DNA from: Marinimicrobium koreense
Lineage (GTDB): Bacteria > Pseudomonadota > Gammaproteobacteria > Pseudomonadales > Cellvibrionaceae
Length of the DNA: 64,000 nucleotides
Direction: 5' to 3'
Assembly (NCBI RefSeq): GCF_003762925.1
Contig: NZ_RJUK01000001.1
Span: forward strand, 248,001 to 312,000
Under the pieces are notes generated by a model, which worked only from the letters and a program-made list of their open reading frames with translations, ran no database searches and was not told where the DNA came from. The position numbers and the translations under genes are program-made. This document shows positions 17,894 through 26,630 of this stretch, one piece after another; the stretch's first letter is position 1; each line of letters begins with the position of its first letter.

Positions 17894-20098
17894 ATGAAAA
17901 CCCTATCAAGACAGTGGTACGCCCTGGTGCTCAGCGCCCTGGTGTTATCCTTTTCCGCATTGGTTGGCTGTGGTGGTTCCTCATCGGGGGATTCCGGTCC
18001 CGATGTGGTCAATCCCGATCCTGACGACGACAATGATAACGACAACGACGATGATGATACCGGTGGGGATGATAACGACGGAGATGGTGACCACACCGCC
18101 GAGCCTCTCACCTGTGACAACCCCACCTACGCCGAGGCCATGAACCTGCGCATTTATCAGGTGATGACGGAGTCCTTCATTGATGGCGACCCGGGCATTG
18201 GCCATGGGGTGGGTTATGGAACCAGCCACCACAGCGGTGATATTCGCGGCATCATCGACAGTCTGGAGTACATCAAGGGCCTGGGCTTCAATGCCATCTG
18301 GTTGACGCCGGTTTTTGACAGTGTGCCCCTGTCCGGCCAGGATCTGGCCGCCGACCGATTGGATGCGACCGGCTACTACGCGACTAACTACTTTGCGGTT
18401 GATCCGAACTTCGGCTCCATGGACGACGCCCGGGAGCTTGTCGAAACGGCCCATGAGCTGGGGTTGTATGTGTTCTTCGATGGTGTGTACGGTCACTTCA
18501 AAAATAACGCGGAAGACTATCCCTCCATTGACGGTCAAACCGTCAGTACCGGTGGTGCGAGTGTGGCCGGAACCGGTCGCATTGCCGAGTATCCGGATGA
18601 TCTGGAATTTTTCAAAGAGGTCGCTACCTACTGGGTGGAGGAACTGAAAATCGACGGCTGGCGTCTGGACCAGGCCTATCAGGTGCCCCTGGATGCCTGG
18701 GTCGAGATTCGCCGCGCCGTGGAGGACGCCTCGGCATCGGTCACCTATACCAACGCCGACGGTGAGGCAGTGAATCCACTCGGCTATATGGTCGCGGAAA
18801 TCTGGAAAGGCGAGGCGGACATTGCGGCCGAGGCCTATGGGTCGGATGACAACCCTGCGCTTTGCTCGGCGTTTGATTTCCCTGTGCGGTACGCGCTGGT
18901 TCAGGCCCTGGCGGTGGAGGAGAGCGGGGCAAATAACCCGAGCGCCGCGCGACTTAGAAGCGGCTTCAATTCTTACGACGCCTATCCCGATCACGCCATT
19001 CCCAATGGCTTTATGGGCAATCACGATCTGGTGCGCTTCGGGGATCTGTTGCAGCGCGGCGACATTGCCGATCCGCAAGAGGATCTTTATTGGGCGCGTC
19101 ACAAAGCGGCCTACAGTTTCCTGGCGGCGTATACCGGACCCATCACCCTCTACTACGGGGAAGAGATAGGTGAGGAGGTGCCGGATTACGCCGATCAGGT
19201 TACCGCTAACTGTGCCGACCAGGGGCTGTGCGATGACCACGTTGCCCGCACCAGCGGAAAGGTCGAAGGTCTGCCCAGCGGGACTGAGCGCGAGGTGTTT
19301 GTCGCCAATGAGAAACAAGCGGAGCTGCGCGATTATCTGACGGAGCTGATGGAACTGCGCGCGGCGCAACCGGCACTGTATCGCGGTGAACGCACGGCTA
19401 TTGTTGCGCCCATTGACGTGGCCGGTGCGTTCTATGCGGATTACAAAACCTATGCCGACGATGCGATCCTCTACCTGCTGAATATGAGTGATGAGCCCAT
19501 CGAAACGACGTTTGAAGCCTGCGCGCTGGGAAGCACCGGAACCTTGACCAACCTGCTCACCGACGAAACCATCAACGCTGACGAGGAAGGGCAGTATCAG
19601 ATCCAGATTCCGGCCAGCGCTGCACTGTTTCTGAACGTTGAGTCACCTACTGAGGACGGACCGGGTTGTACCACCAGCGATGGGCCGGTCGGGTCTGGCC
19701 CCCTGGCAGCGTGCGATACGCCCGATGCGGACGGCACCGGCCCACTCGCATCCGACATGTACATTCGCGGTTCTTACGCGGGAGGCGACGGGTTTGGCGC
19801 AACCCCAAGCGATCGTCGCTTTGGCTACAAAGGCGATAACCTGTATCAGGTTGTGGTGAACGAACCCTCGGCAACCAGCTACGGCTTCAAGTTCGCGAAC
19901 GCGGAGTGGACCTATGAATTCGCCGTTGCAGGCAGCGCCGATGTCGTTCTGGGGGCAGAGCAGGCCATGGCGGTTGCGTCCGGGCCCGGAACTGAATCGT
20001 CTATCGACATTCCCGAGTCGGGGGACTATGTGTTCAGTTTTCAGATCAACGACGCACTTGACGGCGGCACCATGATGGTCAGTCAGTGCGCTGAGTGA
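17894..20098 (+). CDS. Alpha-amylase family (GH13) lipoprotein with C-terminal starch-binding-like domain
   Basis: A secreted, lipid-anchored glycoside hydrolase of 734 residues. The ATG at 17894 has TGGAG at 8 bp. A signal with lipobox ALVGC is followed by a linker almost wholly of Asp/Asn/Gly (about residues 40-70). The GH13 barrel spans about 80-500: IYQVMTESFIDGD, GFNAIWLTPVFDS, FFDGVYGHF (region I), DGWRLDQAYQ with the nucleophile Asp, VAEIWKGE with the acid/base Glu, and FMGNHDLVRFGD (region IV). A C-terminal domain (about 620-734: MYIRGSYAGGDGFGA, YGFKFANAEWTYEF) resembles starch-binding beta-sandwiches. Activity on alpha-1,4-glucans is likely; product specificity is unknown. Confidence 0.88.
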   Translation: MKTLSRQWYALVLSALVLSFSALVGCGGSSSGDSGPDVVNPDPDDDNDNDNDDDDTGGDDNDGDGDHTAEPLTCDNPTYAEAMNLRIYQVMTESFIDGDPGIGHGVGYGTSHHSGDIRGIIDSLEYIKGLGFNAIWLTPVFDSVPLSGQDLAADRLDATGYYATNYFAVDPNFGSMDDARELVETAHELGLYVFFDGVYGHFKNNAEDYPSIDGQTVSTGGASVAGTGRIAEYPDDLEFFKEVATYWVEELKIDGWRLDQAYQVPLDAWVEIRRAVEDASASVTYTNADGEAVNPLGYMVAEIWKGEADIAAEAYGSDDNPALCSAFDFPVRYALVQALAVEESGANNPSAARLRSGFNSYDAYPDHAIPNGFMGNHDLVRFGDLLQRGDIADPQEDLYWARHKAAYSFLAAYTGPITLYYGEEIGEEVPDYADQVTANCADQGLCDDHVARTSGKVEGLPSGTEREVFVANEKQAELRDYLTELMELRAAQPALYRGERTAIVAPIDVAGAFYADYKTYADDAILYLLNMSDEPIETTFEACALGSTGTLTNLLTDETINADEEGQYQIQIPASAALFLNVESPTEDGPGCTTSDGPVGSGPLAACDTPDADGTGPLASDMYIRGSYAGGDGFGATPSDRRFGYKGDNLYQVVVNEPSATSYGFKFANAEWTYEFAVAGSADVVLGAEQAMAVASGPGTESSIDIPESGDYVFSFQINDALDGGTMMVSQCAE

Positions 20099-20117
20099 CC
20101 GCCGTTAGAATCATGGC

Positions 20118-20145
20118 AAAAAGGGTGCTTCGGCGCCCTTTTTTT
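20118..20145. terminator. Intrinsic terminator after the GH13 gene
   Basis: AAGGGTGC-ttcg-GCGCCCTT, with a UUCG tetraloop and a T run after it and an A run before it. It can serve both the GH13 gene and the convergent lipoprotein gene. Confidence 0.9.
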
Positions 20146-20154
20146 ATTCCGTTT

Positions 20155-21663
20155 TCAGAGTCCCAGCTCGTCGAGCAATGCCGGGTCGTCAAAGTGGCGT
20201 CGCCCGATGAAGGCAATGGCGTGAGTGCCCAGTATTCGCATCGCACCCGGGCTGCGAATCCCCATGGGCCAGAAGATCCAACGCTCCAGACGTTCAGAGC
20301 CCGGTAACAACCCGTCAGCATCAAACGCCGCCACGATGGGTTCGGCGTTGTCACTCTCCAGAGCCCTCAGTTCATTGTAATTCGCAAGTTCAAATGGTAC
20401 GGCGGACGCGTTCACCGATCCGGTGGAAATGCCCAGCAAATGATGGGTGTTGGACTCCAGCCACAGCGTCAGCCGGGCTCTGGGGTCCAGTGGTTGGCCG
20501 ATATGGAAGGGCTCCTGACCGAAGGCGAGTGAGGGGCGTGTGCGAAACCCCATGGCCGGGAAAAATTGGTACCAACAGCCGCACTGGTGCATTTTGTCGA
20601 ATCCGATCACCGCGCCTGAGGGCAGCAGGTGTACCCGCCAGGCGATACCGTTGTAGCGTCCGGCCAGCAGGTCCAAGGTGCCTTCCGGGCGCCGTTCGCT
20701 GAACCACACGCTGTAGATCAGTTGGACAGTGACCTGATTGCGGTATCGGCCATAGGCAATGTCGGTATACAGTGTCGGTTCCGATAGCAGAGGTTGCAGG
20801 TCTCCGGATTTACTGACGGATAACCGCAATGGACGATCGTTGTCGGCGAGTCCCCCGTCGCTTGCCGGAACGGCAATAGTGGGTTGAAACGCGGTCAGTA
20901 ATTGCTGTCGTGTCGAGGCGTCCATGAGGGGGATACCCAGCGGGTCCACAGACTGTTGGCTTAGTAGCGTCAGGGCGTTGTTGGGAGATGGGGTCGTGTT
21001 TTGTTGGCCGAAGTAATGCCATGGGTCCGCTTCAGGCTCATCGGAACGGGGCGGTGTAAACCCGGCTTGACGCTGATTCAGTGTGCGATGTTCTTCCACC
21101 ACGCCCCGATAAAAGGGCAGTGCCGCCAGGGGGTATAACCCCAGCCACCGCTTCCAGCCCTGGTAGTGATCCGGTACATCGAAAGGCGCCAGCCTCGGTT
21201 GCAATGCCTGCTCCGCCACCATTTGCACACCACAGTGGATCAGTGCTGCCGAAATGTCGTCATGGTGGTCTGGCAATAATGTCAGTAGGGCACGTTGTTG
21301 TGAGTCCGGCAGGCGCAACCATTCCAGAGTCAGCCCTTCAATGGCCAGCGCGTTCTGATGTTCCAACCAGGCGCGGTAGGTGACGGGTGTCATCGACGCC
21401 GGAGAAAAACTCGCCCAGAAGCGGGACGTCCGTAGAAACGGCAATCCCGGAACTCGCGTATGTCGCACATCCAGAGTACGCCGGGTTTCCATTGTCTGAT
21501 CCAGGACCCGATAGAATTTGAGGCAGGTCGTCTCCGGGCTTTCAGCGTCGACCGGTGGCGGGGCAGGGGGCAGCGCTGCGCAGCCGATGAGGCTCAAACA
21601 CAGAATGATCCACCGCCAGGGGTATGCGAACCACCAACACTGTTCAGACAAAATCGGCTCCAT
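20155..21663 (-). CDS. Unrecognised lipoprotein, about 500 residues
   Basis: I do not recognise a family. From the ATG at 21663 the protein has 502 residues. A hydrophobic segment (WRWIILCLSLIGC) ends in a lipobox-like LIGC near residue 28, and a Pro/Ala-rich stretch (AALPPAPPPVDAESPE) follows, so it is probably a membrane-anchored lipoprotein. The rest is rich in Trp, Pro and Arg, with no repeats or clear membrane segments. The C-terminal third has a striking FDKMHQCGCWYQFFPAMGF. It is convergent with the GH13 gene and divergent from the GH43 gene. An enzyme-like or sugar-binding role is possible but not shown. Confidence 0.7.
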   Translation of the reverse strand: MEPILSEQCWWFAYPWRWIILCLSLIGCAALPPAPPPVDAESPETTCLKFYRVLDQTMETRRTLDVRHTRVPGLPFLRTSRFWASFSPASMTPVTYRAWLEHQNALAIEGLTLEWLRLPDSQQRALLTLLPDHHDDISAALIHCGVQMVAEQALQPRLAPFDVPDHYQGWKRWLGLYPLAALPFYRGVVEEHRTLNQRQAGFTPPRSDEPEADPWHYFGQQNTTPSPNNALTLLSQQSVDPLGIPLMDASTRQQLLTAFQPTIAVPASDGGLADNDRPLRLSVSKSGDLQPLLSEPTLYTDIAYGRYRNQVTVQLIYSVWFSERRPEGTLDLLAGRYNGIAWRVHLLPSGAVIGFDKMHQCGCWYQFFPAMGFRTRPSLAFGQEPFHIGQPLDPRARLTLWLESNTHHLLGISTGSVNASAVPFELANYNELRALESDNAEPIVAAFDADGLLPGSERLERWIFWPMGIRSPGAMRILGTHAIAFIGRRHFDDPALLDELGL

Positions 21664-21768
21664 CAATGTGTCCACACTATTGAGTACTATAGTGGAATCC
21701 CGGGGTGATCTCGACGAGCGGATCGTGTAGGATTCAAATGGTATGATAATTACTGAAAAGGACCCGTT

Positions 21769-22728
21769 ATGACCTTCCGGACTTCCATCATTTCTCTCGT
21801 GACTTTAACGATGGCTTTCTTGCTCGGCTGTCAATCGCCGGGCAAACCGAACGACACCGGTGCTTATGTCTTTTCCTCCTTTCGGGGCAACGGAGAGGGC
21901 GGTTTGCACCTGGCATACAGTCACGATGGGCTGACCTGGAAGGCGTTGAAAAACGATACGACGTTCCTCGAGCCCGAGGTCGGTCAGGGGCTGATGCGTG
22001 ACCCCTGTATCATTCAGGGCCCCGAGGGGACTTTCCACATGGTGTGGACCACCGGTTGGTGGGATAAGGGGCTGGGGGTGGCTCACTCCGATGACCTTGT
22101 GAACTGGTCCGAACAACAGTTCGTCCCGGTAATGGCTCACGAACCAACGGCGAGAAATACCTGGGCGCCGGAAATCATCTGGGATGATCAGAATGCTCAG
22201 TATGTGATTTATTGGGCCAGCACCATTCCGGGACAATTTCCTGAAACCGCCGATAGCGGCGACGACGGCCTGAACCACCGGATCTATTACACGACCACCA
22301 AAGATTTTCAGACCTACAGCGACACGGAGTTGTTTTATGAGCCCGGGTTCAATGTGATTGACTCCACCATCATTCCCGATGGGGATGGTTATGTCATGAT
22401 CCTGAAAGATGAGACCCGTCACCCCGCCGAGAAAAATCTGCGGGTGGCTCGCAGTGACAGTCTTTATGGGCCCTGGACGGAGCCGTCCGAGCCGTTCACG
22501 CCCGAGGGCGTATGGGTGGAGGGGCCAACCCTGCTCGATCAGGGGGAGACGGTTACCGTCTATTACGACGAGTACACCAACAAACGCTACGGCGCGATGC
22601 GCACCCGTGATTTCGATACATGGACGGATATTTCAGACGAGATCAGTTTCCCGGAGGGAACCCGACACGGGACGGTACTGCCGATATCAAAAGCGACGTT
22701 GGAAGCGTTGTTGGAAGACGTAGAGTAA
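21769..22728 (+). CDS. Glycoside hydrolase family 43 lipoprotein
   Basis: A 319-residue five-bladed propeller glycosidase. The signal peptide has lipobox AFLLGC (about residue 21). GH43 blocks are visible: MRDPCIIQGPEGTFHMVWTT, LGVAHSDDLVNWS, NTWAPEIIWDDQNAQYVIYW, FNVIDSTIIPDGD (candidate pKa-modulating Asp) and VWVEGPTLL (candidate acid Glu). The usual N-terminal catalytic Asp is not obvious, which fits some GH43 subfamilies. Substrates in the family are arabinan, xylan and galactan; at the edge of an RG-I locus, arabinan or galactan side chains are most likely. It converges on the deoR gene. Confidence 0.82.
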   Translation: MTFRTSIISLVTLTMAFLLGCQSPGKPNDTGAYVFSSFRGNGEGGLHLAYSHDGLTWKALKNDTTFLEPEVGQGLMRDPCIIQGPEGTFHMVWTTGWWDKGLGVAHSDDLVNWSEQQFVPVMAHEPTARNTWAPEIIWDDQNAQYVIYWASTIPGQFPETADSGDDGLNHRIYYTTTKDFQTYSDTELFYEPGFNVIDSTIIPDGDGYVMILKDETRHPAEKNLRVARSDSLYGPWTEPSEPFTPEGVWVEGPTLLDQGETVTVYYDEYTNKRYGAMRTRDFDTWTDISDEISFPEGTRHGTVLPISKATLEALLEDVE

Positions 22729-22732
22729 GGTT

Positions 22733-22755
22733 GGCGGCACCCCTGTGGTGCCGCC
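22733..22755. terminator. Hairpin between convergent GH43 and deoR genes
   Basis: GGCGGCACC-cctgt-GGTGCCGCC, a perfect 9-bp stem starting just after the GH43 stop. No T run follows on either strand, so it may be a weak or factor-assisted terminator. Confidence 0.5.
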
Positions 22756-22771
22756 GCTTGTTGCGAACGTT

Positions 22772-23569
22772 TTATTCCGCCTGACTCACATCAACCAGAA
22801 TCACTTTGATGTTCTGATCTTCAAAAAAGCGCACGGTCTTTGGATCGGCTTCACTGTCCGTGATCAGAATGTCCACATCCGAGAGCGGACACAGAATGAA
22901 GTTGCTGCGTTTGTTGAGCTTGGTACTGTCCGCCAGGATGATCAGCTGATCCGCCTGCTTTTTCAGCTTCTGCTCGGTCTGGATCAACAGCGGGTCTGAT
23001 TCCATGACCCCAAACTCGCCAATCCCCGGCGTTCCCATGAACATTTTGCTGGCGTGGTAATACTGGATGGTGTCGTTCTCAAAGGCGCTCAGGATGATGC
23101 CCTGTTTCCGGTAGAGCTCCCCGCCGGGCAGCGTAATCTGGTTGTCACTGACTTCCGACAGGTCCTGGGCAAGCACAAAGGAGTTCGTCAGCACGTTCAG
23201 GTGACGGTCGGCCAGAAACTCCTTCATCATGTAGGTCGAGCTACCGCCGTTGATGATGATGAATTCACCGTCCTCACACAACTTCACTGCTTCCTGTGCG
23301 ATCAGCCGTTTGACGTCGGCCCGCTGTTCCTTGGCCGCGAGAAACGCCGAGCCTGAAATGTGCGGGCGACGGACTTTCCGGTCCTGGACTTTGAGCACCT
23401 CGGCCCCACCCCGGATTTTGCGCAGCTGGCCCTGATTGGACAGCTTGGTGATGTCCCGCCGGATGGTGGCTTCAGAGGCGTTCAGTTGCGTGGACAGGTC
23501 GTTGACACTGACAAACTGTTGTTCGTCGAGAATGTCCAGCAGCAGTTTGTGGCGTTGTTTTTCCAGCAT
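22772..23569 (-). CDS. DeoR-family transcriptional regulator
   Basis: A 265-residue DeoR-type regulator, the usual length. The N-terminal helix-turn-helix is in QQFVSVNDLSTQLNASEATI (about residues 17-36) followed by RRDITKLSNQGQLRKIRGG. The C-terminal DeoRC sensor domain has the phosphosugar-type blocks IINGGSSTYMMKEFL and NSFVLAQDL. It is the last gene of the rhaEW-rhaI-lutABC-tpiA cluster, so it probably controls rhamnose genes with a rhamnose-pathway sugar phosphate as effector. It has its own promoter and a candidate operator upstream, suggesting autoregulation. Confidence 0.9.
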   Translation of the reverse strand: MLEKQRHKLLLDILDEQQFVSVNDLSTQLNASEATIRRDITKLSNQGQLRKIRGGAEVLKVQDRKVRRPHISGSAFLAAKEQRADVKRLIAQEAVKLCEDGEFIIINGGSSTYMMKEFLADRHLNVLTNSFVLAQDLSEVSDNQITLPGGELYRKQGIILSAFENDTIQYYHASKMFMGTPGIGEFGVMESDPLLIQTEQKLKKQADQLIILADSTKLNKRSNFILCPLSDVDILITDSEADPKTVRFFEDQNIKVILVDVSQAE

Positions 23570-23587
23570 GGAAGTCGAGGCCCCGAG

Positions 23588-23599
23588 ATGAAATGATCA
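23588..23599 (-). promoter_or_regulatory. Candidate DeoR operator, site A
   Basis: On the - strand the site reads TGATCATTTCAT, 19 bp upstream of the deoR start. The octamer TGATCATT recurs in the rhaEW/permease gap and in the receptor/PL11 gap. Confidence 0.4.
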
Positions 23600-23624
23600 T
23601 GTGAAGGAAATTTGACGAAAAACT

Positions 23625-23652
23625 AGCATAAAATTGCCGAAAAAACAAACAA
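23625..23652 (-). promoter_or_regulatory. Putative internal promoter of deoR
   Basis: Read on the - strand: TTGTTT (23652-23647), a 16-bp spacer, TATGCT (23630-23625). It lies in the 102-bp gap between tpiA and deoR, so the regulator can be transcribed apart from the upstream operon. Confidence 0.5.
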
Positions 23653-23671
23653 AATCAGTCATAACCTTTCA

Positions 23672-24481
23672 CTAAAAGTCTTGGTAGCGGACGTTATTCG
23701 TGGATTTCATTTCGGGCTCGGGCGGCCGGGTCTGAGCGGCCCAGCAGATGTCCAGAAAGTCGGCGGCTTTCAGGGAGGCACCGCCAATCAGACCGCCATC
23801 GACATTGGGCAATGAAAAGATCTCCTCACTATTGCCGGGTTTTAGACTGCCGCCATAAAGCAGGGTGACGTCATCAGCGTCCAGGCCGTTGTCGGATAAT
23901 TGCGCTCTGATCACGGCGTGGGTGGACTGAATGTCCGCCAACTCCGCGGATACCCCGGTACCAATCGCCCACACCGGCTCATAGGCGATGACCGCGTTGC
24001 GCAATGCGTGCGCACCACAACGATCAATCACCGTCTGAATCTGGTGGGAAATGACCGATCGGGTCTGACCATGTGCCCGCTCCTGTTCCGTTTCACCGAC
24101 ACACAACACCGGGGTCAGCCCCGCAAGGGAGACCAGCTTGAACTTCTCGGCAATATCCGCGTCTCGCTCTCCCATGCGGGCCCGTCGCTCGGAGTGGCCG
24201 ACGATCACATAGCGGCACTGGAGCTCCTTGAGCATGTTGACACTGATTTCACCCGTGAAAGCGCCAATACACTCGGAGCTTACATCCTGGGCGCCAAGCT
24301 GTACGATATCGGGCAGTATCGAACGAATGGATTGCAGGTAAGGAAAGGGAGGGCAGACGGCGACCTCCACGTCCTGAAGTGTCTGGGATTTCAACCCGTG
24401 GCGAAAGTGGGTCGCCCAGAGAATATTGTCAGCCAGGCTGCCGTTCATCTTCCAGTTGCCAATCACCAGGCGTTGTTTCAC
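23672..24481 (-). CDS. tpiA: Triosephosphate isomerase
   Basis: Interconverts DHAP and glyceraldehyde 3-phosphate. A 269-residue TIM barrel with the substrate Lys in LVIGNWKMNGS, catalytic His in VIVGHSERRA, and Glu in the AYEPVWAIGTG signature. The phosphate loop YGGSLKPGN and a following GGLIGGASL are intact. The tail after about residue 250 (QTRPPEPEMKSTNNV) is longer than usual. It lies between lutC and deoR in the rhamnose operon, where it would process the DHAP made by the rhamnulose-1-phosphate aldolase. Whether it is the only tpiA of the genome is unknown. Confidence 0.95.
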   Translation of the reverse strand: MKQRLVIGNWKMNGSLADNILWATHFRHGLKSQTLQDVEVAVCPPFPYLQSIRSILPDIVQLGAQDVSSECIGAFTGEISVNMLKELQCRYVIVGHSERRARMGERDADIAEKFKLVSLAGLTPVLCVGETEQERAHGQTRSVISHQIQTVIDRCGAHALRNAVIAYEPVWAIGTGVSAELADIQSTHAVIRAQLSDNGLDADDVTLLYGGSLKPGNSEEIFSLPNVDGGLIGGASLKAADFLDICWAAQTRPPEPEMKSTNNVRYQDF

Positions 24482-24532
24482 GGTCTACTCCAAAATAATT
24501 CAACGGATTCGATATCAATCAATAGGGTTTGG

Positions 24533-25189
24533 TCACTGGGGCAGGGACTCAACAATCAGGTAATCGGTCCGGCGCGGTCCATGGGCGCCAATCTGAATCT
24601 GCTGCTCGATATCGGCGGTCCGGGAGGGGCCGGTAATCAGGTTGACCGTTCGCGGCAGTGGCTGACCATCGTGCAGCCTCTCCCAGGCATCTTCCTGAAA
24701 GCGGACAATGTCCCGCTTGTCGATCAACACAATCAGCCGCTCCACCAGAAACAACAACCTGCTCGGGCAGTCACGACTCAGGGACATGATGGTCCCGGTT
24801 TCAGCCATCGCCGAGTGGGCGCGCACCAGCCCCCAACTCTGAACCGGCTGTGGTGTGTCGTCGGAAATGGTCAGTGATCCCCAATCGGATTGGCTCGCGG
24901 CGATTTGGGGGGACAGCGACAGGGTGGGAGGAACGCTCTGACTGTCCGCTTCGCGCTCCAGCCAGTGCTGAACCTGCTCCAGACTTTCCAGCTCGGTCAC
25001 CACAGCGCCGTTGCGCTGGGCTTCGCTGATAAAGCGCGAGACGGTTTCCACATGGCTGAGTGCCGGTTGGACCGGCATGTCGGCCTGCGTCTCACACACT
25101 GTTTTGAAGGCAGTTTCCAGGTCCTTGCCCGCGTGGTCGCTGCCGATGGACTGACGAATGCGCTCGATAATACGGGTGCGACTATCCAT
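24533..25189 (-). CDS. lutC: Lactate utilization protein C (LUD domain)
   Basis: A 218-residue LutC/YkgG-type LUD-domain protein, part of the LutABC L-lactate oxidising complex. Family segments are WGLVRAHSAMAETGTIMSLS, then LIVLIDKRDIV, and the terminal NLITGPSRTADIEQQIQIGAHGPRR. It overlaps lutB by eight bases, indicating coupling. In this operon it would help oxidise the lactate left from rhamnose breakdown to pyruvate. Confidence 0.92.
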   Translation of the reverse strand: MDSRTRIIERIRQSIGSDHAGKDLETAFKTVCETQADMPVQPALSHVETVSRFISEAQRNGAVVTELESLEQVQHWLEREADSQSVPPTLSLSPQIAASQSDWGSLTISDDTPQPVQSWGLVRAHSAMAETGTIMSLSRDCPSRLLFLVERLIVLIDKRDIVRFQEDAWERLHDGQPLPRTVNLITGPSRTADIEQQIQIGAHGPRRTDYLIVESLPQ

Positions 25190-26630
25190 GACGACGGTTC
25201 TCCGGGTGTGATTGACGCTGCTGTTGCCGCCACTGAGTCTGGAAGCTGGACCCCTGCGGCGCAGAGAAATCCCGATACCGGGTCCAGCCGGACATCATCG
25301 GCAGTGAGCGGAAGCGTCCGCGGTTGCCTGCCAGCCAGCGCAACACCTTCACCGCCGGACTGGTCAGACGCCGGTAGAGTCCGGGGCGGCGGCTGAGACG
25401 GCAGAACAGCCTCACGGCCATCGTTGATGCCTTGGAACGGGTTGCTTCACGCTGCTCTTTGTCCCGTAACTTGCGCATCAGGCCGGGCAGGGGAATACGC
25501 ACCGGGCACACCGATTCACAGCGACCGCAGAAGGTACTGGCATTGGGCAGCTGATAGTCATCTTTGCCGTGGCGCAGCAGGGGGGTGAGCACGGCGCCCA
25601 TGGGGCCGGGGTAGACGCTGTTATAGGTGTGCCCGCCCACAGATTGGTAGACCGGGCAGTGATTCATACAGGCACCGCAGCGAATGCAGTGCAGCATGTC
25701 CTGGAATTCCGTGCCCAGAATTTCCGTGCGCCGGTTGTCCATCAGGACGATGTGTAAGTTCTCCGGCCCGTCTTTATCCTGGGTTCCCTTGGGGCCGGTA
25801 AAAAAAGTGGTGTAGGTGGTAATGTCCTGCCCGGTGGCGCTGCGGGCCAGTACCCGGAGGATGGCGCTGGCGTCTTTCCAGGTGGGAATCACCTTGTCGA
25901 TGGACGTGGTCACGATATGGGTTTTGGGCAGCGTCGCCGTCAGATCGCCATTGCCTTCATTGGTCACAATCGCGGCGGTGCCGGTTTCGGCAATCAGCAT
26001 ATTGGCGCCGGTGATACCCACATCCGCCTGCAGGAACCGCTCGCGGATCACGTCCCGGGCTTCGTTGACGATCGACTCGACGGCGTCAAGATCCCGCTCG
26101 CCCAGCGGATGATTGTCCCGGAACAAGGCCTGAACCTGAGCCTTGGTTTTGTGCAGTGCCGGGGCGACGATGTGGCTGGGGCGTTCATGTGCCAGTTGGA
26201 TGACATATTCGCCCAGGTCGGTTTCCTGAGGTTCGATGCCCGCTTCTTCGAGCGCCTCATTCAGCTCGACCTCTTCGCCCACCATGGACTTGCCCTTGGT
26301 GACAGTTTTGGCCTCGTACTGACGACACAGCCCGACGACGGTCTCGCGCATCTGTTCGGGGGTTTCGACCCAATGGACCTTTCCGCCGGCTTCCTGCACT
26401 TTCTTTTCAAAGTGCAGCAGGTAAATGTCCAGATTTTTCAGCGCACGCTGGCGTGCGCGCAGGGCGCGATCGCGCATGGCTTCGAAGTTGGGCACGCGCT
26501 CGATCGCCGCCTGGCGTTTGTGCACAAAGCCTGAGCCGGCCTTTTCCAGGGCCTGCTGCAGGTTGTCATCATCCAGGGCGCCCCGGGAGCGGGCGATGAA
26601 GTCCGGTTCCTGTATCTGGACGCCGCTCAT
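25182..26630 (-). CDS. lutB: Lactate utilization iron-sulfur protein B
   Basis: A 482-residue LutB/YkgF protein: an N-terminal LUD domain (TGANMLIAETGTAAIVTNEG) followed by two 4Fe-4S cluster motifs, CIRCGACMNHCPVY and CGRCESVCPVRIP, and the C-terminal DUF3390 region. It is one of three subunits of the L-lactate dehydrogenase complex that passes electrons to the respiratory chain. Its start overlaps the lutA stop in ATGA form, so translation is coupled. Confidence 0.95.
   Translation of the reverse strand: MSGVQIQEPDFIARSRGALDDDNLQQALEKAGSGFVHKRQAAIERVPNFEAMRDRALRARQRALKNLDIYLLHFEKKVQEAGGKVHWVETPEQMRETVVGLCRQYEAKTVTKGKSMVGEEVELNEALEEAGIEPQETDLGEYVIQLAHERPSHIVAPALHKTKAQVQALFRDNHPLGERDLDAVESIVNEARDVIRERFLQADVGITGANMLIAETGTAAIVTNEGNGDLTATLPKTHIVTTSIDKVIPTWKDASAILRVLARSATGQDITTYTTFFTGPKGTQDKDGPENLHIVLMDNRRTEILGTEFQDMLHCIRCGACMNHCPVYQSVGGHTYNSVYPGPMGAVLTPLLRHGKDDYQLPNASTFCGRCESVCPVRIPLPGLMRKLRDKEQREATRSKASTMAVRLFCRLSRRPGLYRRLTSPAVKVLRWLAGNRGRFRSLPMMSGWTRYRDFSAPQGSSFQTQWRQQQRQSHPENRRHG

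Noticed and set aside
22733-22755. Strong terminator between GH43 and deoR
   Set aside because: The hairpin is perfect, but neither strand has a T run, so I list it only as a possible weak terminator.
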